Counted from the stretch's first letter, positions 47,676-60,000 are shown. The stretch is DNA of 60,000 bases from Glandiceps talaboti (GCF_964340395.1 NC_135549.1:8377342-8437341); one strand, 5' to 3'. The notes: generated by a model from the letters alone, not told the origin. Numbers and translations: made by a program.

Positions 47676-48650
47676 ATAGTAAACTTTATTTGTCCAATAA
47701 AAAAAAGATTGGAAATGTGACTTGGTTTACACAGCCTCCCCAAATTACAACAAAATAAATACAACACTAAGACAAGTGGGAAATCCACAGCACCATCCGA
47801 TTAAAATACTGATTTAGCAATGCAATATATAAAAAGTATATAAAATTCCAACAAAACACGTACAATATCACATTACACATATGTCGTATGAACAACAGGC
47901 AGGTCTACCTAGTAGACAATTGATTGAGCCTTCTGATAGCTGAAGGCACAAATGTGTTTCGAAATCTGTTTGTGCGACATCGAATCGAGTGGTATCTGAT
48001 GCCGGTCCTAGTCTTAATAAAATTGTTATGCAATGTGAGTATTGTGGGAAGGCGGCGATCACTCCGAACAAAACAAACGTCACAACACGATGAATAGAGG
48101 TAAATAAGGACATCTAGCCGCTTTCACCACATCGGATTTTAATCAGATTGGTGGATCCGTAAAACATACGTAAAATTTTCTCTGATACACCAAACCTATG
48201 CAACTTACGCAAGAAGCACATTCTTTGCTGACATTAACATGTTAATGTGTTCACCCCAGGTGACAGTATTTGTTAACAACATACCAAGATACTTGTAACT
48301 ATCTACTCTTTCAACTTCTTCTCCATTTATCTCTAGCATAGGCGGATGTGAAGTATTCTTTAGAAAATCTATAATCATTTCTTTTGTTTTCTTGACATTT
48401 AATATCAGATTGTTACTGTCACACCATGTCACTAATCTATCAACTTCTTGTAAGTTGTGTCCTTATTCGCAGTGATAAGGCCTACCAGAGCTTTATCGTC
48501 AGCGAATTTATAAAGCCTATCATTACTGTCTACATGTATTGGAGTACAGTCAGATGTAAAGATGGTAAACAAGGACGGAGAGATCACCGATCCTTGAGGC
48601 GAGCCAGTGTTCGTCAGTATTGTTCACAGACAAGGACAATATACTAGTCT
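47676..48650 (-). mobile_element. decayed LINE (Rex/L2-like RT) fragment
   Basis: Minus-strand reading recovers RT pieces in shifting frames: TGSPQGSVISPSLFTIFTSD, KFADDKALVGLI, VTWCDSNNLILNVKKTKE, YKYLGMLLTNTVTW, and RYHSIRCRTNRFRNTFVPSA. The 3' end carries GGACAAATAAAGTTT, a polyadenylation signal typical of such elements. Frameshifts and stops break the frame, so it is inactive. Its 5' edge lies about 60 bp upstream of the gene D start codon. Confidence 0.85.
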
Positions 48651-48713
48651 GAGTATTGTTTGCTTTTACAGGTTTATACATTTGGGTTGCGCAGCAGCAT
48701 GTAAAGTGAGATA

Positions 48714-48774
48714 ATGACCTCTGAAAGGTTATTAATTTTCGGACTACTCCTTGCTTGTATAGTGCCATTGTCGT
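48714..48774 (+). CDS. gene D exon 1: signal peptide
   Basis: ATG opens [20 protein letters not shown] and the exon ends TCGT|GTAAGT in phase 1, which fits exon 2. An inert LINE fragment lies immediately upstream. Confidence 0.8.
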
Positions 48775-50605
48775 GTAAGTATTACGTATATTATCATGAT
48801 ATTAGCTACAGTATAATGTGTAGAGAATTATAGTCTTTATGATCAGCTGGTGACGGTTGTACATATATACGCGAGTAAATATAAGTTCCGATTTCACAAA
48901 ATGTTGCTGGAAAATGGTCCACACTCTCCCCACTAGCTATCATAGGGGAATGCTGTTTCTGTTTCTGTTATGTATGGACACTGAAGTTGATTTCCACTGT
49001 TAGTTTAATGTAGTGTATCATACTGTACATCTCTGAAGTGACATGTTAAACTGTGTAGCCGGGGGGGGGGGGGGGCTTCGAAAATTCGTGGGTTCATTTC
49101 GGAGGGGGCATGATTTTTTTAGAGCGCTAAAGGGGAACTGCGAAATAATTTTTGACAAAATATTTTCTCCCCAGCCCCCCCCCCCCCCCTCCTCCTCCTC
49201 CTCCATAAATTCTGACCCCAGCCTTAGGACACTTAAAACAGTAGAAAGTATACACGCCTGGGCTGAAACATGATTCGAAAAAACTTGCCGGTTTTAGCCG
49301 TTTCTGCATGAAATACTGACGGTCCAACATACTGTATAGTGTGCTCATGCGACCTCGACGCGTTGTTGCATAACCCATGAACTGGTCAGGTCCTCTTTAC
49401 TCACTACGCACGTCCTACAAATCTTGGAGTTGTGTAATATTAAACACATTTTAGTCATGGGTGTTTACAAGATTTACTCAAAAAGGCAATGGTTTTGATC
49501 CTGGGATAAGGGCGTAAACTTGGTGCCCACACATTCTATAGTATGCATAGGACCAGGCTCTCTCCAAGCCTCGCTACTTTCACTAACTTGTCTTAATTCT
49601 AGTATATCAGTTTGATCATGGATGTATAGATCTCATTAATACATCCATGCATGGTTTAACCCTTTGCTATAAACTGTAAATCCAATCAAGCCCCCAACGA
49701 TTACTTAAAGGGGTTAAGACTACCCGCAAACGGCGAAAGCCCACTCATTCGCTTCTTTCCCAGTAAGTGGGTTTTAATAATATGTGTATGGATATCCTGT
49801 GATTTTGTTTTACGTTTTATCGCAATATGTTCTAAGCATAAAAGTAACTGGTCATTAAATCTCGACGTAATCATTGCCGAGAACAAAAACTATTAAGATT
49901 CAAAATGGCAGCAGGATGCAATATTTAATTTTAATTGATTTGACTTAAAAGGAATTTTTCTATTCAACTTAAAATTACACTGAAAGATTTGCCTTACAAC
50001 ATTTTCATACATTTTAAAACAAGACGCCTACATGACCATTTTCTAGCAACATATTCTGGTGTACACTATCAGAAGTTTTGCTTGTCTTTTGGAATTCAAA
50101 CAACAGCAAACTTCTTCGAAAAAGGGAATTTTGATTGATGAACATCACTAAAATGCAGGTTTACACAATTATTTACAAAATGTAAACGGGGTTGGGAGTT
50201 GTCTAAGAATTCAACATGGCAATTTTCCTATGATACTTTGCTCCCAAAAGTATCTCAAAAGTATAAAGAAAATGATAAATTTGGAAGTTTTTAAATTATG
50301 CAAATGTTTGTTAATTATGAGGGATAATTCCCAAAATCTAGGTTGGAAGGCATGGGTATTTTTGGATTCAGCACCACCAGTTTACCCTTCTGCCAATTCA
50401 CATTTTCTGAAATTGGAACAAGATCAATTAGGGACAGTTTCTTTCCCCTAGGAAAGAGGGGTGATGTTGTTTTTGAAATTTAAACCGTATGTGTGAGGTC
50501 ATTGTATTTTGGGTGGGTGGGTGGGTGGGTGAGTGAGTGAGTGAGTGAGTGAGTGAGAGGGGATGGATGGATGGTTGAATTTATTAATTGAATTGTTGAT
50601 CGGTG

Positions 50606-50639
<34 letters not shown>

Positions 50640-50640
50640 C

Positions 50641-50707
<67 letters not shown>

Positions 50708-50722
50708 GTGATGGATGGATTG

Positions 50723-50758
<36 letters not shown>

Positions 50759-53700
50759 ATCTGCCAATTGTCTATCTATTGCTTGGAGTTCGAATTCAGT
50801 ACAAGGGGAAGGGCCGGCAAAATTAGATGGGGGGTCACTTTTTACGAATCGGGTCTCAGTGAAGGGTCCTATTTTAGAAAATGCAAATTAGGGGAAGGCC
50901 ACATTACACTTTGACTTATTGTAATGTGTTGTCTAACATTGCATTATTTTATTTTTGTCATCCCATTGCTGCCACCGATTCCAAATTCCATTGCTGCCAT
51001 ACGGGTTAGATTTAGAGTTAGGGTTAGGGTTAGATACCAGCCTATATCAATCAAATTGCTGCTGACAACCATGTGATGAATTAATAGTCAGCGTGGTGTG
51101 GTCTCACATGTGTAAAACGGGAAGAGTTCGATGTTAGGAGTGTGCCAATCTAATCATTGGGAGTTGAATTGTGGTCTTCAACTCAGCCAATGAGATCCAG
51201 ACACAGGTATGTATTAATGCAGTGCCTTCACACAAATCCACATGGCGGTAGTAATGGGAAATAATCAATTGCAATGCCTTAAAACTTTTAACATGGTGGC
51301 AGCGATGGGATTAATCCCTGTAAAACATCGTCCTTTTACATATCTGACAACATTAAATCACGTTTTGAACTACTTTAATAGAGGAGGGTCATATTTTATA
51401 GAAGAAAGAAAGTTGAGGGATGGCCGCATTTTAGCACGACGGAGCCTGGGGAGGGTCACATCTTACGTAGCGGCCAGAGCCTGATTTCCCCGACCCTCCC
51501 CATTGTAATTACTGAATTCTCCCTAATTGACAATTCGTTACTTTCAGATCAAGCCGCGCCAGTTTTCAACTTTGTATCGGGTACGACGATATCTATCTTA
51601 GAGTCCTGCGAACCCAACGACTTAGTGTTCAGTATTGGAGTAGACGTCACCCCCAGTACTATCGTTGCGGACCCAGCTTTGGATCCAGCACGGTTCACTC
51701 TGACACCCACCACATATGATGTGTTAGTTGGAAGCGCTGGGTTTGATTACGAAGAAAATCCAGCACTTAACTATTTCACCTTGAAATTTAAGTAAGTAAC
51801 ACTGTGTCTCTCTGGTAATCTATACGCGTGTACAGGTAAATTCAACTGTCGACAAGCTTGACTCGCCTATATAATAATCACAGTGTATCAGATGTCTATT
51901 TCAGATATTTGTAAGTTTCAAATTTCCTGGTAGTGAAGATCAATTGAAATTGAAAGAGGAGGAAATTATTTTCCGCCTAGGAAGGTTACAATCCAATGCA
52001 ATGGAATGAATTATTTACCTCATTGTCTACCATCTAACGCTTATTCTATCTTTTAGGACGCATTTTTGAGTTCCTTTTGGTACGCGTGATTCTTAAATCT
52101 TTCTGCGTACCTTACCATTTATTTGAATTTACGGAGTATCGTTCTATTTAAGTACATATATCATGCATCTGTCGGGGTTTGAACCCACTTACATCTGCCT
52201 TGTCCTTTGTAAAAGAATATTAATTCGAATTATACTTATTGATCAGAACTCACTGTTTTACTCGTTACTTTTAAAAGCATGTGTACTTGTTATATATTTG
52301 TATTATCACAATGGCACAGTATATAGTATATAATGCTATCAAGCTAATTGTGATCGCTCTGAACGGTTACATAACTACAGAGGCCTGTGATGTTATGATT
52401 ACCGGTCCCTTCACGATCACACACATATCGATATGGCGGTAGTAGTGGGAAATAACCAATGCCTTTAAAACTTTCAACATGGTGGCGTAAATGATTATCT
52501 ATAATCTATAATCATCATTCCATGTTTGTTCCTATGTTAACATGTATAAAATAGGTTGTCAGTACTCTACCATACTACATATATGTTATCGATCTCATTG
52601 TACTTATGAAGTGTTTCCGACCAAAGTATACCCTCTGCATCCAAATATATGCCCCCCCCCCCCCCCGCTTCACATCCCGGGAATATAGCAAATCATTCCT
52701 TCAAATATTATCGTGCAAATCATGAAAACTACTAAACGAAGTAACATTTTTAAAACATTGAGCCCTACAACCCCTTCTACAGTAAATGGCCCACCCCCAC
52801 CAGGAAAAACTAGATTAAACCCATTGAGGGAGAGTCTGGAAACCTAGCCTGTACCCGACACACCTATCTAATGCACATCTGGGGAGGATTCGAGTGTCTT
52901 CCTTAATGGCTCGAGTTCAAATAATCGAACTCTTTACAAACATGACCAAAACTGACTATTAAAGTTGACAGAGACTCCTAAAGTAAAACAAAGTGGCTGC
53001 ACTGTGATGGGTGCTGGCTTATAATGGTCAAAACTTAAATATTGTCACCCATGTGACTTTCCACGTCCCCCATTAACTGCTCCCGCAACGTCCAGACAAT
53101 AATTGTCCTCTATTCTATCGCTTTAAGTACTAATTAGTAAATCCATATCTCGATGTACAGAGCTACTAATACTGGTACATCAGAACAGAGCGTGGCTTGG
53201 TTGAATGTCATCATCGAGGATGTTTTCGATGAACCTCCAACATTCGGCAGCACGACATACACAGGAGACATTGACGAGGGTAGCACGACTGTACATTGGG
53301 GCATTGTTCCCCATTTGGATTGCGAAGATCTTGATGCGGGTGATACTATTACATATCAACTAGAACATGGTAAGGGTGATTTTCTTTGGGGGAATTTTTT
53401 TTTTAATTTAGGCGCGTATATTGCTTACCCAGTGTTATGTATGTATGTATGTATGTATGTATGTATGTATGTATGTATGTATGTATGTATGTATGTATGT
53501 ATGTATGTATGTATGTATGTATGTATGTATGTATGTATGTATGTATGCATGTATGTATATGTATGTATGTATATGTGTGTGTGCGCGTGTGTATGTATGT
53601 ATGTATGTATGTATGTATGTATGTATGTATGTATGTATATGTGTGTGTGCGTGCGTGTGTGTGTATGTATGTATGTATGTATGTATGTATGTATGTATGT

Positions 53701-53827
53701 ATGTATGTATGTATGTATGTATGTATGTATGTATGTATGCATGTATGTATGTCTGGATGTATGTATGTCTGACTGACTGTCTGTCTGTCTGTCTGACTAT
53801 CTGCCTGCCTGCCTGCCTGCCTGCATA

Positions 53828-53859
<32 letters not shown>

Positions 53860-53911
53860 CCTGTCTCTCGGTCTGTCTGTCTGTATGTCTGTCTGTCTGC
53901 CTTGTCGCTAG

Positions 53912-54006
<95 letters not shown>

Positions 54007-57000
54007 GTAAGGTTTGTGTGGTGTTGTGTTGACTTGTATCCAACTTATGTTGTGACGTATTTCAGCTGACCGTAAAGGACTCCTAGTATATCCAAAACGA
54101 CGAAGCGATGACGATGTATATCTCAATATCTATCAGTCTGTCTAGTTTGTATCTCTTCTTGTGTCTAACTGACAGTGTATATGTCTATCGTACTGTCTCT
54201 TTCTCGTCGTCTCAAATTAAACCACAACCTCTCTTACGGCACCGTCGAAACTTGCCGTAAGAACAGGTGTGGCGGAAGAAATTACAGCTCTGGTTTGCGA
54301 GAATGCTCTTTCTCTTCCATTGTCTGTCCCTCCCCGCCTGTCTATCTATATCACTGTATGTATGTATGTATGTATGTATGTATGTATGTATGTATGTATG
54401 TATGTATGTATGTATGTATGTATGTATGTATGTGTGTGTGTGTATGTATGTATGTATGTATGTATGTATGTATGTATGTATGTATGTATGTGTATTTGTT
54501 TGTATGTATGTATGTATGTATGTATGTATGTATGTATGTATGTATGTATGTATGTATGTATGTATCTATGTATCTATGTATCTATGTATCTATGTATCTA
54601 TGTATCTGTCTACCTATGTATCTATATATCTGTGTATGTTTGTATTGACTTTTATTTTAATGACTGTGTCAAACTTATGTTGCCTTGTGTGTTGTGTATC
54701 TATATTTAACTATAGGACAGTGAATAAAATAAATAACTAACTAACTATGTATGTATATAACCTCTAAGTGTACAGGAGTAAAAACTAGTGTGTCTGTGAA
54801 AACGTATCATATTTTGACGGTCACATCATGCTATATATATGTTTTCAGTTCCGTCGACTGATGCAGCTTTCCAAGTAGACCCCACCACAGGTGTCATTAC
54901 AGCGGCGAGGGATCTAGATTTTGATGGCGTTAGCGGAGATAAAGATTTTGAGCTGCGTTTGTTTGCATTCGATTATCATGAGAATACAGGCTCTGCGACC
55001 CTCACGATTAGTGTTAACGATTTAAACGATAACTACCCAATCATTACCCCCGTTGATCCTATAGCAGTCATTGAACACGATACGGACAGTGAGTATATTT
55101 TTTTTATTAAAGTTTTGATGTGACTACTATGCATACGTTCATTTACACGTAAACAGAGGATTAGGAAATGGCCAGTTATCACGGATTAGGGATTTAACAA
55201 AAACAGATTTTCGTTTGAAAAAATTGAAACACAGGTGGAAACCACGTTGAATGTGTTCACGATCGAAAACAGATACGAATATAAAAACATTCAGAGTTGT
55301 CATACTACCAACCAATTTGAAAATAAGTCATACAGATATTTGGGATCTAAGATTAGTGTATGGGGAATTGAAGAGGCAACTGTAATACTTGTCGTTCATG
55401 ATGTAGAACATGACTTATAGAGAATTATCTTACGGGCTAATTTAAAGTTATAGTAGGATCCAAGTGTACACTTTCGAGCTCAAATAAATTTCATCATTAA
55501 CTTTTACCAACATCAATCTCGCTAGGTAGGGAGACGATTCTTTGTCGAGTTCCATTATCTACTCAAATACCCCACACACACCCACCCCACCCCGTCCCAC
55601 CCCATACTGAAATGCCGTACACCCACCCCATGCTCAAATATCTCCTCTGAAATTGCAGGAAAATACAAGATTATGCCAGCCCTATCTGTGCTTCGGTTCA
55701 CCCAAGATAATAACAAAAATATTTAATTGATTGGTTTATTGATTGATAGTTCTGACAATCTTCTTCAGACGAATATGATGGAGAATTGTTATTGTTTTGT
55801 CAATTCATAGTAATACATCTTCGCTGACTAATCAAAGCTGTTCCCATATTGATAAACTTTGACAAAAAACATGTTTGGCTTGATCATAAAATGTCTGTGA
55901 CAGTAACATTACAATCGTATATCGATTATCGATTATCGAGATCTTAATAATCAAATGGTTCATGATATCATGGAAGTATACTTGCACGGTAATATCCTTC
56001 TGACTATAATTTTAAAATACTGGTTGTATTACAGATAGCGACACCACATGCACAAGGGCATACCTTGGCATAAAATATAAGTTATAACTAAAATTCGGGA
56101 CCCTTTATAATAAACTCCAAATCTATAATGGTGGTCCGAGATAAATCAAATGGTTCATGTTACCTTTTAATTAATACTTGAACTTGAAAGCATGGCACCT
56201 ACAGTGTACATGTACACACTTACTAGTACTTTTCTTTTAGTATTTATCTGGAATTTTTTTACCGGTCCAACAACAGTTCTTCATTATACTAACTTTCAAA
56301 ACTCACGTTACTTCCGTTGTAACAGTTGTAAATGATCCAATTCTTCATAATTCACTGAACACTGTGTTTGGTTAATATAAGTTAATTAGACAAAGTTACG
56401 CAATTGTTTTAAACATTCTCCAATAATTTTCAAAAAGTATCAGAACGTTGTATATTAACAATAATCAACATATAAGTTTAAATAATAAATTTCACATATA
56501 ACGTAACTTACGAAATGTGCATACAGATACCGCGTAGCTCCTAGCTCGTCTTAATTGATGGTGGGTATGTTCCTTGCTAAGCAAATTTAGGATGCACTTT
56601 TTAATTCCATGTTTTTCATTCTTTAATCTACAGTCGGCACTGTAGATGAACTGTTAGAAATAACCGATGAAGATGCTGATGACATTGTATTTACTCTTGC
56701 CATTATATCTGGTGACGACACGCTGAATCCCAAATTTTTCATCGACGGCAGCAACATTAAAAACAGCGCAGCGCTTGATTACGAAGACCCAGTTCTTGAA
56801 GCGCGAAATTACCGGTATGATCTAGTAGTCAAAGCAACTGACCCAGGGGGACTAACTGGAACAACGACGATTGTTGTGCAAGTAAGTGAATATTGCATTC
56901 GATACCACGTCGCCCCTGACAACCGACGTCCTTAGTCGGTCATCATTAACAGAATACAATTTTCAGATGTGGAGTCATTTGGACAGTATAGACTATAATG

Positions 57001-59829
57001 ATAAAGCCCTGTTTTATTATCATTGTATCAATTTTCTTTAACAATACACGTAGTCATACGTTTAACCCGACGAGTCATGGCCCATAATGACTTCTGAATA
57101 CTGAAATTCTGTATGTGACATTTATGAACCCAAAATGGTATTTTCTGGGGTTTCCCTCATGTGACGTGTTTTGAGCAATGTACAAATGTAGGCATTCCAA
57201 ATTGATTTAATTAAGGTGTGTGGCGGGGGGGGGGGGTCTACTGGAAACGTCTGCTTTTTACCAACTGCTGTATTTCTAATGAAAACCACCCCTTAACAGC
57301 AGATCCTTGTGGGAAAATAAAGAATGCTGAATCTCTCATTTTCTAAAAACGGTCACGGCATTCATATGTAATAAATGTCGCTCTGTGTTTACAAATGCAT
57401 GCTCTTCTCTTAAGAACAAAAGCTACACATACAATCACATTGTAATACTAACTCTGAGTCACGTAGTTCTCAAGGTACATGAAAATAAAATTGATTTTGA
57501 GTATGCACAGTACTCTTTCAGTTTTAGTTCTAAAGGAATATTCTCGAATTTGTATCTAATGATAGATACAAATTCGAGAATATTCCTTAGAGGGAATATT
57601 GCGGTTTTAACGTATGTAGGTTTAGCCTTTATTGTTCTTACACTTGTTCAAAGTTGCTTCATGGGACTTGGGAGATATGCGTATTTAGATGTGTGCTGAA
57701 TATTCATGATTCCTGAGTGCTTATTACCTTAAATAAATAGTCACGAATCGTCAACACTTGAAGTACGACTGAGTACTTTAAATCAATTGAAGATGAGATT
57801 TTACCCATTTATCATGGTTGAACGTTGAGCTGATTAAACGATTTCGATAAATTGCATGATTTGAGCTTGCCAGCCCAATAGGTATCTTCCTGTTGTGATC
57901 TGCAATCATTTCATAGACTGTTGTTTGACTCTTTTGATGTGGTAGTATCGGTTTGTCTTCCGTTTTGGTTTCAAAGCATTACTCGTTTTACATTATATAC
58001 CAAAGGCAGCCATTACATTGCATGTCTTATGCCTTTAAAAAAGTTGTGTGGTTCCGTTTACGTTCAATTTTAGAATAGATGGGTATGTAGATTTTTTATG
58101 TGTGAGTGTCTAGTTCAGGTAGTTATGTTTTCCATTGTTTTCCACATGGTCTCTAGTTTCTTTTCATCGGACGTACAGCCATTACAGATTTATATTGTCT
58201 TTTTAAGTTGATGTCAGTTTCCGCATCCACTATTTCTAGCGGAGACCTTTTTTTATTATTATTTTCTCCAATACGTTAAAAAAAGTTTAGGGTCGGCAGT
58301 GAAAAATTAGGTGGGATTGGGTAACCGGAACCAAACAATTTTTTTAGGCCTTACATTATTGTATACCACTCTGCCTATTTCACGTTGGGATCTGCATTGG
58401 ATCATCGAGTCCTTGTCGGGTGAAGCGAGTACCGTGACAACGCTCACGGAGTGTTAGAGTATTTCATTGAAGACCGGGACCAGTTTGTAATGTATTCGTA
58501 TACCACCGCAGATGATTAAGGATCACTCTATTAAATAACGAAATTGAAGATTTTAAAAAATCACTTATAAACAGTTGCCGGTTCCTATATTCTCAGGTCA
58601 CCCCTGATAATGAGGAGCCACCTGCCTTCGACTCCTTTCCAGCTGCAGCAATATCAATCCCTGAAGACAGCCCTTTACAGACACAGGTGATAGCCTCATT
58701 ACCAGCTACCGATCCTGATTTTGGTGTTGATGGGGAAATAACCTATTCTCTTGATTCCCCAAGTATGTGATTTTTCATGCATATACATTACATCTTGTTA
58801 TGAATTATGATTACTTTGGCATTAGATAAATTATCGTAAATCATAGATAATAAATAACATCTCATTTATTTGTCATATCTCAATGACAGGTATATTACTG
58901 TCACTGTTATGCCTTATTTTATGACTAACGCACACCCCTCGAACGGATAATGTCTACTGAATCTTTTTTTTTTGTCAAAGTGGTGTTTGCATGAACAATT
59001 AATTACTCTATAATCCGTAATAATTGGCTTTATTGCAATTCTGAATGGAAAGACATATATAATGTGGGTTTTTTTCTTGAATTAGTGGTCGTTAGCTGTT
59101 TATACGTGTACTAGATGTTTCCAAATATGAGCATCTACTGTAAATTAAATAATAATCATGTATGCAAACAAGCAAACTAACTTTATTTAACTCGAGCACG
59201 TTATACAGTTTACTACCAGAAACATTATGATTGCACGTTTATCTTTTATTTTCTCATTATTGTTTTTCTCAACAGATTCGGGAGAACTGTACTTTCGCGT
59301 GATTCCAGACACCGGTGAAATCCTTACTATAGCAACTTTTGACTATGAAACTGGCTCTACGGACTTTGACTTAGTTATAGTAATAATGGACGGTGGTTCC
59401 TCGCCTTTATCAGCGATGGACACACTAACAGTTAGTATCACAGATGTGAACGATGAGGCCCCTTACTTTGAACCGATTACGGTTACTGCTCTAGCCTTTA
59501 ATGAAGACCAAACTCTTCCGTACGACGTGCTAGAATTCCCGAGTGGAACACCTACTGCTTCAGTGAATGACAAGGATACAATCTTTAACCCTACCTTAAC
59601 CTTTATCTCGGGTAACGATAACAATATATTTGCTTTCGATGGCACAAAGCTTGTCCTTAACAGTGTCGTCAATCTTGACAACCCTGATTTTCACCCTAGC
59701 TCATACACATTAAAGATTGCTGTCTCTGACGGAATTTATTCTGGTACCGGAACTGTACTGGTAACAGTGAATCCAATCAACGAACATCCGCCGATATTTG
59801 GATTGACAGATCCAAGCGGGACAGTACAG
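48714..59829 (+). CDS. gene D: second large cadherin, 5' part
   Basis: Seven exons (48714-48774, 51548-51791, 53161-53369, 54849-55088, 56634-56881, 58597-58762, 59276-59829) total 1,722 nt, exactly 574 codons, with every phase consistent. The product starts with a signal peptide ([15 protein letters not shown]) followed by EC1-EC5 and the start of EC6. Linkers are [37 protein letters not shown] and [10 protein letters not shown]; several lack one or more calcium ligands. EC1 is divergent and resembles EC1 of gene C (PVF start, DYE in the same place, an acidic linker), so C and D are likely paralogues in divergent orientation. A calcium-dependent adhesion protein is inferred. The gene runs off the window in phase 0 after CAG|GTAAAT. 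Confidence 0.88.
50508..50757. repeat. compound GGGT/GAGT and TGAT/GGAT repeats
   Basis: (GGGT)n and (GAGT)n are followed by about 28 TGAT units and a GGAT block. Confidence 0.92.
50955..51312. repeat. possible foldback element, inverted ends
   Basis: CATCCCATTGCTGCCACC at the left is the near reverse complement of GGTGGCAGCGATGGGAT at the right. A related direct copy of the right part lies at 52430-52490. Confidence 0.45.
51548..51791 (+). CDS. gene D exon 2: EC1
   Basis: It encodes [20 protein letters not shown] to [18 protein letters not shown]. Acceptor CTTTCAG, donor AA|GTAAGT. Confidence 0.83.
51792..53160. other. second intron of gene D
   Basis: Contains a copy of a local dispersed repeat at 52430-52490 (ATGGCGGTAGTAGTGGGAAA) and a C-run at 52653-52666. 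Nothing coding was seen. Confidence 0.5.
53161..53369 (+). CDS. gene D exon 3: end of EC1, EC2
   Basis: It encodes [20 protein letters not shown], linker VFDEPPTF, and EC2 up to [10 protein letters not shown] and QLEHG. The frame stays open into a TATG microsatellite after the donor G|GTAAGG; that read-through is not coding. Confidence 0.83.
53435..54002. repeat. chain of microsatellites: TATG, CTGT, CA, CT
   Basis: (TATG)n to about 53760, (CTGT/CTGC)n to about 53900, (CA)n 53914-53974, then (CT)n. Confidence 0.95.
54353..54640. repeat. (TATG)n microsatellite, TATC at its end
   Basis: About 55 units with a GTGTGT and a TTTGTTTG interruption, drifting to TATCTATG. It shares the intron with the preceding tract. 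Confidence 0.95.
54849..55088 (+). CDS. gene D exon 4: EC2 end, EC3 start
   Basis: It encodes [20 protein letters not shown], linker DLNDNYPII and VIEHD. Donor A|GTGAGT. Confidence 0.86.
55089..56633. other. fourth intron of gene D
   Basis: AT-rich; nothing recognised apart from a CCCCACCCC-rich patch near 55570-55635. Confidence 0.5.
56634..56881 (+). CDS. gene D exon 5: EC3
   Basis: It encodes [20 protein letters not shown] and ALDYED to TTIVVQ, ending CAA|GTAAGT. Confidence 0.85.
56882..58596. other. fifth intron of gene D
   Basis: Holds a G-run (57224-57233), a perfect 26-bp hairpin (57533-57588) and a motif resembling 1320-1372 (58286-58345). No exon was seen. Confidence 0.5.
57533..57588. 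repeat. perfect 26-bp inverted repeat, 4-nt loop
   Basis: Arms 57533-57558 and 57563-57588 are exact reverse complements around ATGA. Confidence 0.92.
58597..58762 (+). CDS. gene D exon 6: EC4, first part
   Basis: The linker [11 protein letters not shown] leads into [20 protein letters not shown] and [14 protein letters not shown]. Confidence 0.86.
59276..59829 (+). CDS. gene D exon 7: EC4 end, EC5, EC6 start
   Basis: It encodes [20 protein letters not shown], linker [11 protein letters not shown]5 and linker [10 protein letters not shown]. Donor CAG|GTAAAT. Confidence 0.88.
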
Positions 59830-60000
59830 GTAAATGCAATCACAGAATACAACGTAACAAAGTTGGTACTTGCATTTATCTAAGTATTTGTACAAGAAAC
59901 CCGTCCTTATAATGAGAAAGGTGATAGAGAGCGTGTCAGCTTTGAAAAGTAATCGACTTATGGGTCATTCATTGAGAGAAATCCCAGAGGGATATACGTT

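Larger units (their letters stand above)
48775..51547. other. first intron of gene D
   Basis: Large intron with G14 (49061) and C14 (49176) runs, TGAG/TGAT/GGAT repeats (50508-50757), a short TTAGGG patch (51005-51030) and a probable foldback repeat (50955-51312). No exon was seen. Confidence 0.55.

Noticed and set aside
48205-48432. A separate small gene (VTWCDSNNLILN)
   Set aside because: It is the RT thumb region of the decayed LINE.
51005-51030. Telomere-like TTAGGG units
   Set aside because: Only two to three units, one imperfect; too short to call an interstitial telomere.
53370-53776. Extension of the gene D exon 3 frame into CMYVCMYV
   Set aside because: A good donor (G|GTAAGG) ends the exon at 53369, and the next exon joins in phase; the rest is microsatellite.
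57385-57699. 104-residue plus frame
   Set aside because: It spans a perfect hairpin in an intron of gene D and shows no domain.

Overview
The window is eukaryotic, AT-rich animal DNA. Genes are split into many short exons with GT-AG introns, simple repeats are long and frequent, and non-LTR retrotransposons are present. The gene content (very large non-classical cadherins, a receptor with a contactin-associated-protein-type fibrinogen module, an EGF/transmembrane tail) fits a marine invertebrate such as a lophotrochozoan, hemichordate, echinoderm or cephalochordate. I cannot choose among these from sequence alone.

Layout. Gene A (+, 1580-3215) is the 3' end of a single-pass membrane protein: one EGF repeat, a membrane segment and a tail with a PPSY motif. 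Gene B (-, 10959-5005) is complete in 11 exons and encodes 459 residues: signal peptide, fibrinogen-like ectodomain of the CNTNAP/neurexin-IV type, membrane segment, and a cytoplasmic tail that opens with an 11-residue cysteine repeat. Gene C (-, 40586-12503) dominates the window. Its 31 exons join in a single frame and encode about 3,870 residues: 33 cadherin (EC) repeats, a membrane-proximal region, a membrane segment and a tail of about 170 residues. Only its signal-peptide exon was not found. Gene D (+, 48714 to beyond the window) is a second large cadherin, arranged head-to-head with C; its signal peptide and EC1-EC5 plus the start of EC6 are inside.

The proteins all look like cell-surface adhesion or recognition molecules. 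B and C end in a similar Y-N-x-x-T-G-x3-W-A motif that resembles the second half of a WW domain, so their tails may share a partner. In C the EC repeats alternate between two types, by linker sequence and by an extra cysteine pair, across more than 20 repeats. This points to growth by duplication of two-EC units and to regularly spaced weak calcium linkers.

Repeats include an almost uninterrupted non-LTR retrotransposon in an intron of C (28803-31830, opposite strand), a decayed LINE just upstream of gene D, a probable SINE tail near 14.9 kb, a 131-bp array that copies the donor end of a C exon four times, a 39-bp minisatellite beginning in a perfect hairpin, and many tetranucleotide and dinucleotide tracts. 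Exon boundaries were called by reading splice consensus and checking phase. Exon lengths of B, C and D sum to consistent frames, but no transcript evidence was available.
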